This document shows positions 1-5,087 of a stretch of 5,713 nt of DNA, in pieces. The translations under genes and the position numbers were made by a program. Source of the stretch: Gammaproteobacteria bacterium (GTDB lineage Bacteria; Pseudomonadota; Gammaproteobacteria; Pseudomonadales; Oleiphilaceae); assembly GCA_029268325.1 (NCBI GenBank), contig JAJUGC010000163.1, positions 1 through 5,713 on the forward strand. The letters run 5' to 3'. The notes under the pieces are model-generated. The model was not told where the DNA came from and searched no databases. It saw nothing but the letters and a program-made list of their open reading frames with translations. Position 1 is the first letter of the stretch. Every line of letters begins with the position of its first letter.

Positions 1-1039
1 ACACGTAGGCCCGATTGTGGATCCGGCCATCCTCGGCCAGGGTTGGCAGTGTGCCGCCAATGATGTTGATGTTAAAACGCAGGGCGAGATCCCGCATTCC
101 CTCCTTGAACCGGTCCCGGTATTTGGTCAGCGCCTCGATCGAGGCTGCCGGCGCCAGTTCCTGGTCCTCAATGGAAAGCAGCTGCAGGGTGAACAGCTCC
201 GGAAACACCACAAAGTCGCCCCGATAGGTGGCCACCACGTCGACGAAATAGCCCACCAGTTCCATGAACTCCTCAAAGGAGGAGACCCGGCGCTGCATGT
301 ACTGCACCGTGCCAATGCGGATGCTGTCGGGAATCCGGCCGCCGTAGCGCTTGACCTTGTCCGGGGACTGCTGCTGGGGAACCTTGGGGTTGCGCCACAC
401 CATATGGACGCCGTAGCCCAAGGATTGACGGTCCGCATCCAGATAACCGGGAATCAGTCCCAGTACCTCGAAGCCATTGTGCAACTGGAACGACAGCACC
501 GGGTCGCGCTGCTTTTTCTGCACCACCAGGTTCACATATTCCTCGGCACTGGCAAAGCGATGGATGCGCTTGGACAAGGTGGGCAGCCGCCCGGCGAACA
601 CGATGCCCTTCAGCCCCAGCTCCTGGGCCAGATGCTTGCGCTGGTCATACAGGCGCTGGCCAATGCGGTAGCCGCGTAGATCCGGGTCCACGCACACTTC
701 CATGCCGTACAGCCAGTCGCCCTGGGGGTCGTGTCGGGAGGCGTAACCATTGCCGGTGATTTCGGTCCAGTTATGGGGCTTGAGGGCCACCTCGCCGGAA
801 ATCCGGAAGGTGGCGCAGTAACCCACCACCCGCTCCCCGAGCACCGCCACGAACTGGCCCTCGGGAAAATGATGCAGCTGCCCTTTAAGCGGGCCGGCGG
901 TGTAGCCATACATGCCGGTTCCCTGATAGACCCGCTCGCTGAGTTCCTCGATCTCGGGAATATCCTGAATGGTGGCATTGCGGACGTAGAGGCGGTTTTT
1001 CGGATCCTTGATTGGTTTTGTTTCTGGGGAGACAGTCAT
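1..1039 (-). CDS. Bifunctional GNAT N-acetyltransferase / carbon-nitrogen hydrolase (partial, 3' end outside window)
   Basis: The reading frame is open for 346 codons from ATG at 1039 to the window edge, so the C-terminus is missing. Residues ~18-215 form a GNAT acetyltransferase domain; the acetyl-CoA-binding motif A is visible as EVCVDPDLRGYRIGQRL (114-130), with R122, G123 and G127 fitting the (R/Q)xxGx(G/A) signature. From ~240 a nitrilase-superfamily domain begins (IRIGTVQYMQ), with the probable catalytic Glu281 in VVFPELF and the conserved HNRAYV stretch at the edge; the catalytic Lys and Cys should lie outside. Family members with this fusion are roughly 500 residues long. Start choice: AGGTG lies 5 nt upstream of the ATG, and the next upstream ATG (1053) stops after two codons. 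Substrates of both domains are unknown; an acyl-transfer reaction and an amide or nitrile hydrolysis in the cytoplasm are family-level expectations. It has no same-strand partner nearby. Confidence 0.93.
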   Translation of the reverse strand, partial: MTVSPETKPIKDPKNRLYVRNATIQDIPEIEELSERVYQGTGMYGYTAGPLKGQLHHFPEGQFVAVLGERVVGYCATFRISGEVALKPHNWTEITGNGYASRHDPQGDWLYGMEVCVDPDLRGYRIGQRLYDQRKHLAQELGLKGIVFAGRLPTLSKRIHRFASAEEYVNLVVQKKQRDPVLSFQLHNGFEVLGLIPGYLDADRQSLGYGVHMVWRNPKVPQQQSPDKVKRYGGRIPDSIRIGTVQYMQRRVSSFEEFMELVGYFVDVVATYRGDFVVFPELFTLQLLSIEDQELAPAASIEALTKYRDRFKEGMRDLALRFNINIIGGTLPTLAEDGRIHNRAYV

Positions 1040-1068
1040 AGACACCTATTCCATGGAGAATCAGACTA

Positions 1069-1120
1069 ATTCTATAGCTGCGGCTGTGACCCTGGCGCCA
1101 GAAACAACATCCTGTCACAG
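1069..1120 (-). promoter_or_regulatory. Inverted repeat and possible -10 upstream of the GNAT/nitrilase gene
   Basis: CTGTGAC (1084-1090) and GTCACAG (1114-1120) are perfect 7-bp inverted arms 23 bp apart, enclosing a 10-bp palindrome CTGGCGCCAG (1092-1101). Just downstream on the minus strand is a -10-like TATAGAAT (1076-1069), which would put a start site about 24 nt before the ATG. No good -35 is seen at 16-18 bp, so this could be an activator-dependent promoter or simply a hairpin. The function is inferred only. Confidence 0.3.
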
Positions 1121-1176
1121 CAAGTGCTACAGCTAGAGCAAGGCGCCGCGATTACTCCCCCTCTCCTGGTGGGCAT

Positions 1177-1283
1177 ATGCGCTAATCTAAGTAACGCTGA
1201 GCCCTGCATAGAGTGCCTTGATGCTCGAGACTTTCTTGTAGTAGCACAAACTGCTTAAGTTTACGCCTCTGCCCTAGCCGGGA
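1177..1283 (+). repeat. Degenerate ~108-bp direct repeat, copy A
   Basis: This 107-bp stretch aligns end to end with 1554-1662 at roughly 70% identity by eye. It shares ATGC-x-CTAATCTAAGT at the left end, TAGTAGC in the middle and GCCCT near the right end. Within the copy, CTAATCTAAG near the left end is imperfectly complementary to CTTAAGTTTA near the right end, so each copy may fold on itself. CCTGGTGGG, which ends copy B, also sits immediately upstream of copy A (1165-1173), suggesting that a further, more decayed copy preceded it. No coding potential is evident. Confidence 0.7.
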
Positions 1284-1290
1284 GCGGGAG

Positions 1291-1496
1291 GCAGCTCCCC
1301 CTTTTGTAAAGGGGGATTAAGGCGGCCGGCCAGGTGGGGATTTCGGCAGACATAATCTGTACTGACAGACACGCCAGCTGGCGCATATTCCTGTGCGGCT
1401 AATATCTCGCAACATGCAACACAGCCAGCGTCTGATGCCTCCGGGTACTCTGCAGAAATCTCCCTACCCCCTTTACGAAAGGGGGGATGTATCTGC
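1291..1496. repeat. Palindromic MITE/REP-like intergenic element (~206 bp)
   Basis: The element is bounded by imperfect inverted arms: 1291-1350 on the plus strand and 1451-1496 read in reverse. Both arms start GCAG, then carry a CCCCCTTTnGTAAAGGGGG-type small hairpin, then a GGGGATTTCGGCAGA / GGGAGATTTCTGCAGA block. Inside there is a second pair of related arms (around CAGACACGCCAG at 1366-1377 and its rough complement near 1422-1434), a perfect 12-bp palindrome CGCCAGCTGGCG (1371-1382), and an ATATT/AATAT pair (1385-1389, 1401-1405). The whole segment could therefore fold into one long branched hairpin. Such CCCCCTTT...AAAGGGGG palindromes recur between genes in many proteobacteria. No transposase is encoded and no clear target-site duplication is visible. 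Confidence 0.65.
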
Positions 1497-1553
1497 ATTG
1501 ACTGATAGCTTCTGCGCGGGCTCAAAGCCTGAACTCTCACCCCAGCTAGACAC

Positions 1554-1662
1554 ATGCACTAATCTAAGTGACATTGAGTTCTTTATATGCTGCCTGTGAT
1601 ATTAGCAGCCTTCTATATTTAGTAGCCCAAGCGGCTGAAGTTCATGTCTATGCCCTGGTGGG
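1554..1662 (+). repeat. Degenerate ~108-bp direct repeat, copy B
   Basis: This is the partner of the repeat at 1177-1283, offset 377 bp at the left end and differing by small indels in the middle. The left-end CTAATCTAAGT is identical in both. It ends in CCTGGTGGG (1654-1662), just before the terminator of the pyruvate carboxylase remnant. The 57 bp between the palindromic element and this copy (1497-1553) show nothing recognisable. Confidence 0.7.
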
Positions 1663-1670
1663 AAAAGGGC

Positions 1671-1695
1671 AGAAGAAGGGGCGGCTAGGCCGCCC
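1671..1695 (-). terminator. Intrinsic terminator of the pyruvate carboxylase locus
   Basis: On the minus strand a perfect 7-bp GC-rich stem GGGCGGC (1695-1689), a CTA loop and GCCGCCC (1685-1679) are followed by the pyrimidine tract CTTCTTCT. It begins 15 nt after the stop codon of the biotin carrier remnant, the normal place for an operon terminator. The tract is not a pure T run, so its strength may be moderate. Confidence 0.65.
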
Positions 1696-1710
1696 GGAAA
1701 TATCAAAAGG

Positions 1711-2319
1711 CTATTGGGGCTCAATTTCCACCAACACTTCTGAAGGCGTCACCCGGTCGCCTTTCTGGATAAAAACGCCAGTAACCACCCCACTAATGGG
1801 CGCTTTCACTTCCGTTTCCATCTTCATGGCTTCCACCACCAGCACCGGGTCGCCGGCAGCCACCTGGTCACCTTCCTTGACCAACACCGAGACGATATTG
1901 CCCGGCATGGTAGTGGTCACGTGCCCTTCCTTGCTGGCCCAGGCCCGCTTGCCACCACCCTCGGCCCGCTTAAACTGGGCCAGGGATTCCAGTGAGACCT
2001 CTTCCGGCACGCCATCGACGGTCATGTAGAAACGCCGTTCGCCAGCGCTGGTGGGGCTGACGCCAGTGATCTGGATATCATAGGTCTCGCCGTGGACGGT
2101 CACCTTGAACTCGGTATCGATGCCAGACACCGCCTGCTCGCTCGGTTTCGGCTGCAGCGGCTCAGGTGTCAAGGTGCCTTCCTTACGCTGCTCCAGGAAG
2201 GGGCGCGCCACGTCCGGGAACAAGGCATAGGTCAGCACGTCTTCCTCGCTTTATGCCAGAGCGCCGATTTCCTCACGCAGCCGGTCCATCTCAGCCGGCA
2301 ACAGATCAGCCGGGCGGCA
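1711..2319 (-). pseudogene. pycB: C-terminal remnant of pyruvate carboxylase subunit B / oxaloacetate decarboxylase alpha (biotin carrier end)
   Basis: The subunit-B frame is recognisable from 2319 on the minus strand as CRPADLLPAEMDRLREEIGALA, then an in-frame TAA (2253-2251), then SEEDVLTYALFPDVARPFL and on to TAG at 1711. The N-terminal carboxyltransferase barrel, about 400 residues by family length, is absent. After the TAA the frame is open for 175 codons from GTG 2238. It contains the linker, the dimerisation-type segment and a complete biotinyl domain (~106-175) with the acceptor motif VEAMKMET (Lys139 counted from that GTG). GAGGAAG precedes the GTG by about 5 nt, and the GTG overlaps the stop of the upstream fragment (GTGCTGA), so coupled translation of a free biotin carrier domain is conceivable. 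Without the catalytic domains the enzyme cannot carboxylate pyruvate or decarboxylate oxaloacetate. Confidence 0.85.
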
Positions 2320-2702
2320 ATGGAAATGCCGCGGGCTTCGGTTTTATCCCCCATGGCCCGGATCACCTCGGCACTGGGCCCGATAAAACGGATGCCACGC
2401 TCGGCACAGATTTGCGCCAGTAGGGGGTTTTCCGATAAAAACCCATAGCCGGGGTGCAAGGCATCACAGCCGGTTTCAACGGCCAGATTCACGATGCTGT
2501 GGGGGTTGAGGTAGCCCAGCAGGGGGTCGGAGCCAATGCAGTAGGATTCATCGACTTTCTTGACATGCAAGGCGTAGCGGTCGGCCTCGGAGTATATGGC
2601 AACAGATCGAATGCCGAGCTCTTTACAGGCCCGGGCGATCCGCACTGCGATCTCTCCCCGATTGGCGATGAGAACTTTTTTGATCACCTGTACGTCCACC
2701 AT
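2232..2702 (-). pseudogene. pycA: N-terminal remnant of biotin carboxylase subunit (pyruvate carboxylase subunit A)
   Basis: From ATG 2702 the frame encodes 130 residues typical of an ATP-grasp biotin carboxylase: VIKKVLIANRGEIAVRIARA at the start, HPGYGFLSEN near 83-92, and FIGPS...MGDKTEAR near 106-124. The similarity stops at ISIAA (codon 130, ending at 2313). The next 26 codons are out-of-frame subunit-B sequence ending at TGA 2234-2232. A complete subunit is about 450-470 residues, so the ATP-grasp lid, most of the active site and the C-terminal domain are gone. The break lies at TGCCGCC (2319-2313), which fits both the expected biotin carboxylase and subunit-B sequences, pointing to one deletion of roughly 2 kb between the two genes. 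No convincing Shine-Dalgarno precedes ATG 2702; GTG 2687 directly before ATCAAAAAA is an alternative start. Confidence 0.87.
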
Positions 2703-2944
2703 TGTGTAAAAGGTTGAACGATGACATGGAGCACATCCCGATCAAGGATCACATCCATGCGAATGAGAGGCGGCCACTTGTGGCGGCACCGCCCCGTTGG
2801 ACACTAGTCCTGGTGCTGCTCTTTTGAGCAATCACAAAATGATCCTAACCCAAAGCCCGGAGCTTATGCAGCCACCTTTCAATGCCGGCATTCAAAAATT
2901 CGGAGCGACCGCACAATTCCGGTCCCTGGGCTCAAAATGGCGGA
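2703..2944. other. Intergenic region between transporter and pyruvate carboxylase remnant
   Basis: No gene is seen here. It holds a perfect 12-bp palindrome AATGCCGGCATT (2881-2892); a small stem GACCG/CGGTC (2908-2925) followed at a distance by a T run on the minus strand, which is a weak candidate terminator for the transporter; a short stem GCCAC/GTGGC (2774-2785); and two copies of CACATCC (2732-2738, 2750-2756) 18 bp apart just upstream of the pycA fragment, which might once have been a regulator site. I found no convincing sigma-70 promoter for the remnant. Confidence 0.4.
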
Positions 2945-3835
2945 TCAAGCCAGCCTGCGCCTCGCCCACTGCAACCGGTCACCCCAAAAATACAGGCTCA
3001 GACCCGACAGGATAATGCCCGTGCCCACCATAAGTGACGCCGAAACAGCCTCTCCATTAAGCAGACTGCCCAGCATCAAGGCAAATACCGGCGTAATCAG
3101 GGTCACTAGGGCCACGGTGGTAGCGGAAAGCCGTTTCAACACATAGAAATAACAGACAAAGCCGACCAACGAGCCAAAGGTTGCCAGGTACAAGATGGCC
3201 CAGGGCGAATGGCTGCCGAAGTCCAGCACCGGCCAGTGCCCGTCGGTCACCAACCAGCTCAAGCCAAACAAGGGTAGGGAAAACAGCAAGGTGCCCACCG
3301 TGTGGGGCAAGGGATGCACATCCGCCCCCACCCTTTTGACCAGCACGCCACTGAGGCTGAACAGGAATACGGCCGCCAGCAGCAACAGTACCCCCGGCCA
3401 GCCTTCCTCGGCCAGGCGCAGGTCACCGGCAAAGATCGAGCCCAAGCCACTTAAGGCAATCGCAAAGGCCAACCACTGGTAGGGGCGAAACCGGGCCTCG
3501 CCAATCAGCTGCTGGGCGAGCATGCCGGAGACCAGCGGCGCCAGGCCGTAGATCACCGAGATCAGCCCGGAGGAAACATAACCGACGGCCAGGTAAGTGC
3601 AGCACATGCCGCCAAAAATACCGATCACGGCACAGCCATAGGATCGGATCGCTTTCCAGTGCCAGGGCAGTTCCAGCTTCAGGGTGCGCACCAGCATCCA
3701 GCCGAGCAGGGCGGCAATCGCCATACGCAGCCAGGCTGCCATCATGGGATGCACGGTTTCACTGCTCCAGACAATGGCCAGAGGGGTGGTGGACCAAACA
3801 AGAACAACAGCCAGATAAGCGGCCGGCACGGACAT
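2945..3835 (-). CDS. EamA/DMT-superfamily inner-membrane transporter
   Basis: This is a complete protein of 296 residues, the usual length for the drug/metabolite transporter family. It has two tandem EamA repeats (about 4-140 and 155-290) and around ten hydrophobic segments. Family-like features include PLAIVWSSE near the end of helix 1, a proline plus arginine in HPMMAAWLRM, and the second-repeat end VTLITPVFALMLGSLLNGE. It should export or exchange a small metabolite; the substrate cannot be read from sequence. Start: ATG 3835 is preceded by AAAGGAG at 8 nt. An ATG 8 codons upstream (3859) is in frame but lacks that ribosome site and would add the charged MITERRKK. A leader peptide and attenuator lie 93-250 bp upstream, so expression is probably set by transcription read-through. 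It ends with the basic tail ARRRLA and has no obvious partner gene. Confidence 0.93.
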   Translation of the reverse strand: MSVPAAYLAVVLVWSTTPLAIVWSSETVHPMMAAWLRMAIAALLGWMLVRTLKLELPWHWKAIRSYGCAVIGIFGGMCCTYLAVGYVSSGLISVIYGLAPLVSGMLAQQLIGEARFRPYQWLAFAIALSGLGSIFAGDLRLAEEGWPGVLLLLAAVFLFSLSGVLVKRVGADVHPLPHTVGTLLFSLPLFGLSWLVTDGHWPVLDFGSHSPWAILYLATFGSLVGFVCYFYVLKRLSATTVALVTLITPVFALMLGSLLNGEAVSASLMVGTGIILSGLSLYFWGDRLQWARRRLA

Positions 3836-3920
3836 TTTCTTTCTCCTTTCAGTGATCATCAGACGCTGATGAACAGACTTTGCTGTGCCGAGGTGCCAAC
3901 GGGCGGTTTATTTCTGCGCA

Positions 3921-3956
3921 AACAAAAAGGCCGCAGGGGATAAACCGCTGCGGCCT
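3921..3956 (-). terminator. Intrinsic terminator in the transporter leader (attenuator, arms 3:4)
   Basis: On the minus strand AGGCCGCAG (3956-3948) pairs perfectly with CTGCGGCCT (3936-3928) around an 11-nt loop, and TTTTTGTT follows directly. This is a textbook Rho-independent terminator. It lies 18 nt after the leader-peptide stop codon and 85 nt before the transporter Shine-Dalgarno region, with no other minus-strand gene for it to end, so it must act within the transporter's own leader. Confidence 0.88.
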
Positions 3957-4006
3957 CGGAATTCGGGAAGTGCTCTACGCGAAAACTTCCTCTGAAACCA
4001 CAGCGG
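3945..4006 (-). promoter_or_regulatory. Predicted antiterminator helix competing with the terminator
   Basis: CCGCTGTGGTTTC (4006-3994, inside leader codons 26-30) can pair over 13 contiguous positions with GAGGCCGCAGCGG (3957-3945), using ten Watson-Crick and three G-U pairs. The latter strand contains the whole 5' arm of the terminator, so the two folds exclude each other. A small hairpin, GGAAGT (3990-3985) with ACTTCC (3971-3966), sits in the enclosed loop. TGGTTTC (4000-3994) is also complementary to GAAACCA (4091-4085) at the leader Shine-Dalgarno, giving a possible 1:2 pairing. All pairings were found by eye; energies were not computed. Confidence 0.7.
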
Positions 4007-4082
4007 ATACGCGCAGCCAACGCGCGACGCGAGCAACGACTCGGGCACGAACGACAGACTTGGCTGAAAGGGCGTAAGACAC
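3975..4082 (-). CDS. 35-residue Val/Arg/Ala-rich leader peptide of the transporter attenuator
   Basis: The frame runs from GTG 4082 to TAG 3975. AGGA lies 7 nt upstream of the GTG. The peptide reads SYALSAKSVVRARVVARV after the initiator, then ARWLRVSAVVSEEVFA. It has nine Val besides the start codon, five Arg and seven Ala, concentrated in codons 10-25 just ahead of the antiterminator arm. That placement is where a stalled ribosome must sit to favour antitermination in ilv- and trp-type leaders. The composition recalls ilvB-type valine/leucine leaders. The RAR triplet also fits the R/K-x-R/K pattern known for macrolide-dependent stalling, so an antibiotic signal is an alternative to amino-acid starvation. 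No function beyond regulation is expected. The call rests on the fit of ORF, ribosome site, codon position and RNA folds, not on homology. Confidence 0.72.
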   Translation of the reverse strand: MSYALSAKSVVRARVVARVARWLRVSAVVSEEVFA

Positions 4083-4119
4083 TCTGGTTTCCTATAAATT
4101 GTCACGTAAAGACAGGCTT

Positions 4120-4148
4120 ATCTTGAGCTGAACCCGCCAACCGGTCAA
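4120..4148 (-). promoter_or_regulatory. Probable sigma-70 promoter of leader and transporter
   Basis: The minus strand shows TTGACC (4148-4143), a 17-bp spacer and CAAGAT (4125-4120), with AAGATAAG allowing an 18-bp alternative. The -35 is strong (5 of 6) and the -10 weak (3 of 6). Initiation near 4113 would leave about 30 nt before the leader GTG, enough for its ribosome site. Confidence 0.5.
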
Positions 4149-4201
4149 GGACGTTGTGTCACCACTGGCGCAACACTTTTTCCGCCGTCGCGTGCAAGCT
4201 T

Positions 4202-4348
4202 TTATCTTTTATCGGCCCGGGACTCCTGCGGACGCGTACGCTGCTCCTGCAGGACCTTGAGATTACGGGCTCTGGCCTCTCCCGTCACCTGCATCCAGTC
4301 GAGATGCTGTTTCCAGCGTTTATCGGAGATGTGTTCGGGCTTTTGCAT
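4202..4348 (-). CDS. Small unrecognised ORF (48 residues), doubtful
   Basis: From ATG 4348, with GAGGA about 4 nt upstream, the frame encodes a hydrophilic, probably helical peptide starting MQKPEHISDKRWKQHLDWMQ and ending in ESRADKR before TAA 4202. An in-frame ATG at 4363 would add MFEEA. The frame stays open upstream to a TGA at 4426-4424, and that part (SFGEALKESSAYSIAMFEEA) also reads like protein, so this may be the tail of a decayed longer gene and not a true small gene. I recognise no family. It points toward the transporter leader and its stop lies about 54 bp upstream of that promoter. Confidence 0.35.
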   Translation of the reverse strand: MQKPEHISDKRWKQHLDWMQVTGEARARNLKVLQEQRTRPQESRADKR

Positions 4349-4555
4349 GGCTTCCTCAAACATGGCTATGGAGTATGCAGACGACTCTTTCAGTGCCTCA
4401 CCGAAAGATATAGACCATCGTCTTCATAACTCTAGGCGAGGTTCCGCCACTGTGGTAGTTGGAGTTCCACTTACCCTGCTTTCAGAAAACCCAACGAAAG
4501 AAGCGCTCAATCCCCTCCCCATGATTACGAGACTCTCCCTGGAAACCCCATCCCC
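4349..4555. other. Gene-free stretch upstream of the metal operon
   Basis: I see no supported gene, RNA gene or repeat here. Frames are open on both strands (plus up to 4559; minus between a TAA near 4570 and the TGA at 4426), but neither shows a ribosome site plus recognisable protein. It may hold the degenerate remains of a gene whose end is the small ORF at 4202-4348. Confidence 0.4.
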
Positions 4556-4587
4556 TTGACCTATGTCTTACTCATAGGTTTTAAACT
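4556..4587 (+). promoter_or_regulatory. MerR-type promoter and operator of the metal operon
   Basis: TTGACC (4556-4561) and TAAACT (4582-4587) are separated by 20 bp, longer than the 17-bp optimum, as in promoters untwisted by MerR-family activators. The spacer carries a perfect inverted repeat, ACCTATG (4559-4565) and CATAGGT (4573-4579), around 7 bp, with its dyad midway between -35 and -10. Its ACCT...AGGT ends resemble CueR-type sites. Transcription should start near 4594, about 44 nt before the regulator start. The only genes downstream are the regulator and the ATPase, so the regulator most likely controls its own transcript. Confidence 0.85.
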
Positions 4588-4637
4588 AGCCCACAATGAT
4601 TGAACCAAATTGGTGGATTCAGACCCAGGAGTATTCC

Positions 4638-5087
4638 ATGCTGAAAGTCAGTGAGCTGGCCAAACGGGCCGGGGTCAGTGCCGATACGGTCCGTTTTTAT
4701 ACCCGTCAGGGGCTGTTGTCGCCTGAACGGGACCCGGACAACGGCTATCAGCTGTATCGGGACCAGGATTTTCAACGTCTGGTGTTTGCCAAAAAAGCCC
4801 GCCAACTGGGATTTACCCTGAAGGAGATCCAGGACATTCTGGGTGAGGCCGATGCCTCCCATTCACCCTGCCCCATGGTGCGGGATTTGTTTGAGCGCAA
4901 GTTTGCCGAGGTCGAAAGCCAGATCGCCGAACTCACCGCGCTGCGCGATCGGATGGCCGACGCCATGACCGTCTGGAGCGAGATGCCCGATGGCACGCCG
5001 GACGGGCACACCATCTGTCGTCTGATTGAACACTGGAATGACACTGAGGCAGCCACCAGATGCTGCGAAGGAAACAACCATGACTGA
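4638..5087 (+). CDS. MerR-family heavy-metal-responsive transcriptional activator
   Basis: This is a complete protein of 149 residues. An N-terminal MerR winged helix-turn-helix (1-70) is plain: LKVSELAKRAGVSADTVRFY, then GYQLYRDQDFQRL and the ARQLGFTLKEIQDIL helix. A long dimerisation helix (~80-112) and a metal-binding tail follow. Cysteines are C78 (SPCPM), C127 (GHTICRLI) and C142/C143 (RCCEGNNHD). C78 aligns with ZntR Cys79, the position that is Ser in CueR and is associated with divalent-metal sensing. The Cys pair of ZntR near 114-115 is replaced by Met-Pro, and C127 matches ZntR Cys124. Start: AGGAG lies 7 nt upstream of ATG 4638; the in-frame ATG 4596 is practically at the predicted transcription start and is rejected. 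The protein should bind the operator at 4559-4579 and activate the operon when metal is bound. Confidence 0.92.
   Translation: MLKVSELAKRAGVSADTVRFYTRQGLLSPERDPDNGYQLYRDQDFQRLVFAKKARQLGFTLKEIQDILGEADASHSPCPMVRDLFERKFAEVESQIAELTALRDRMADAMTVWSEMPDGTPDGHTICRLIEHWNDTEAATRCCEGNNHD

Noticed and set aside
17..679. Plus-strand open frame of 220 codons
   Set aside because: It is the complement of the GNAT/nitrilase gene, whose minus-strand product has clear domain motifs; the plus product resembles nothing and has no ribosome site.
1274..1555. Minus-strand frame of 93 codons (and plus frame 1393-1599) across the repeat element
   Set aside because: They arise from the palindromic element; the PPLQKGE- and PPFRKGG-like strings are just translations of the CCCCCTTT...AAAGGGGG hairpins.
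1177..1662. Integron attC sites or a CRISPR array
   Set aside because: The repeats lack the RYYYAAC/GTTRRRY core sites, are only two in number, ~108 bp long and diverged, and have no regular spacers.
2092..2448. Plus-strand frames opposite the pyruvate carboxylase remnant
   Set aside because: They are antisense shadows of recognisable biotin carboxylase and biotin carrier sequence.
3836..3859. N-terminal extension of the transporter (MITERRKK)
   Set aside because: The strong AAAGGAG lies within this stretch and is correctly spaced only for ATG 3835.
3903..3948. GCGGTTTAT (3903-3911) complementary to ATAAACCGC (3940-3948), considered as the antiterminator
   Set aside because: One arm lies downstream of the terminator's T tract, so it would be transcribed too late to prevent termination; the 3994-4006 : 3945-3957 helix fits better.
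4257..4559. Plus-strand frame of 100 codons ending at the metal-operon promoter
   Set aside because: It has no ribosome site, no recognisable family and an unnatural composition; the opposite strand is equally open.
4596..4637. N-terminal extension of the MerR regulator from ATG 4596
   Set aside because: This ATG lies at the predicted transcription start and lacks a ribosome site; MerR proteins begin right at the MLKVSELA-type segment, matching ATG 4638 with AGGAG.
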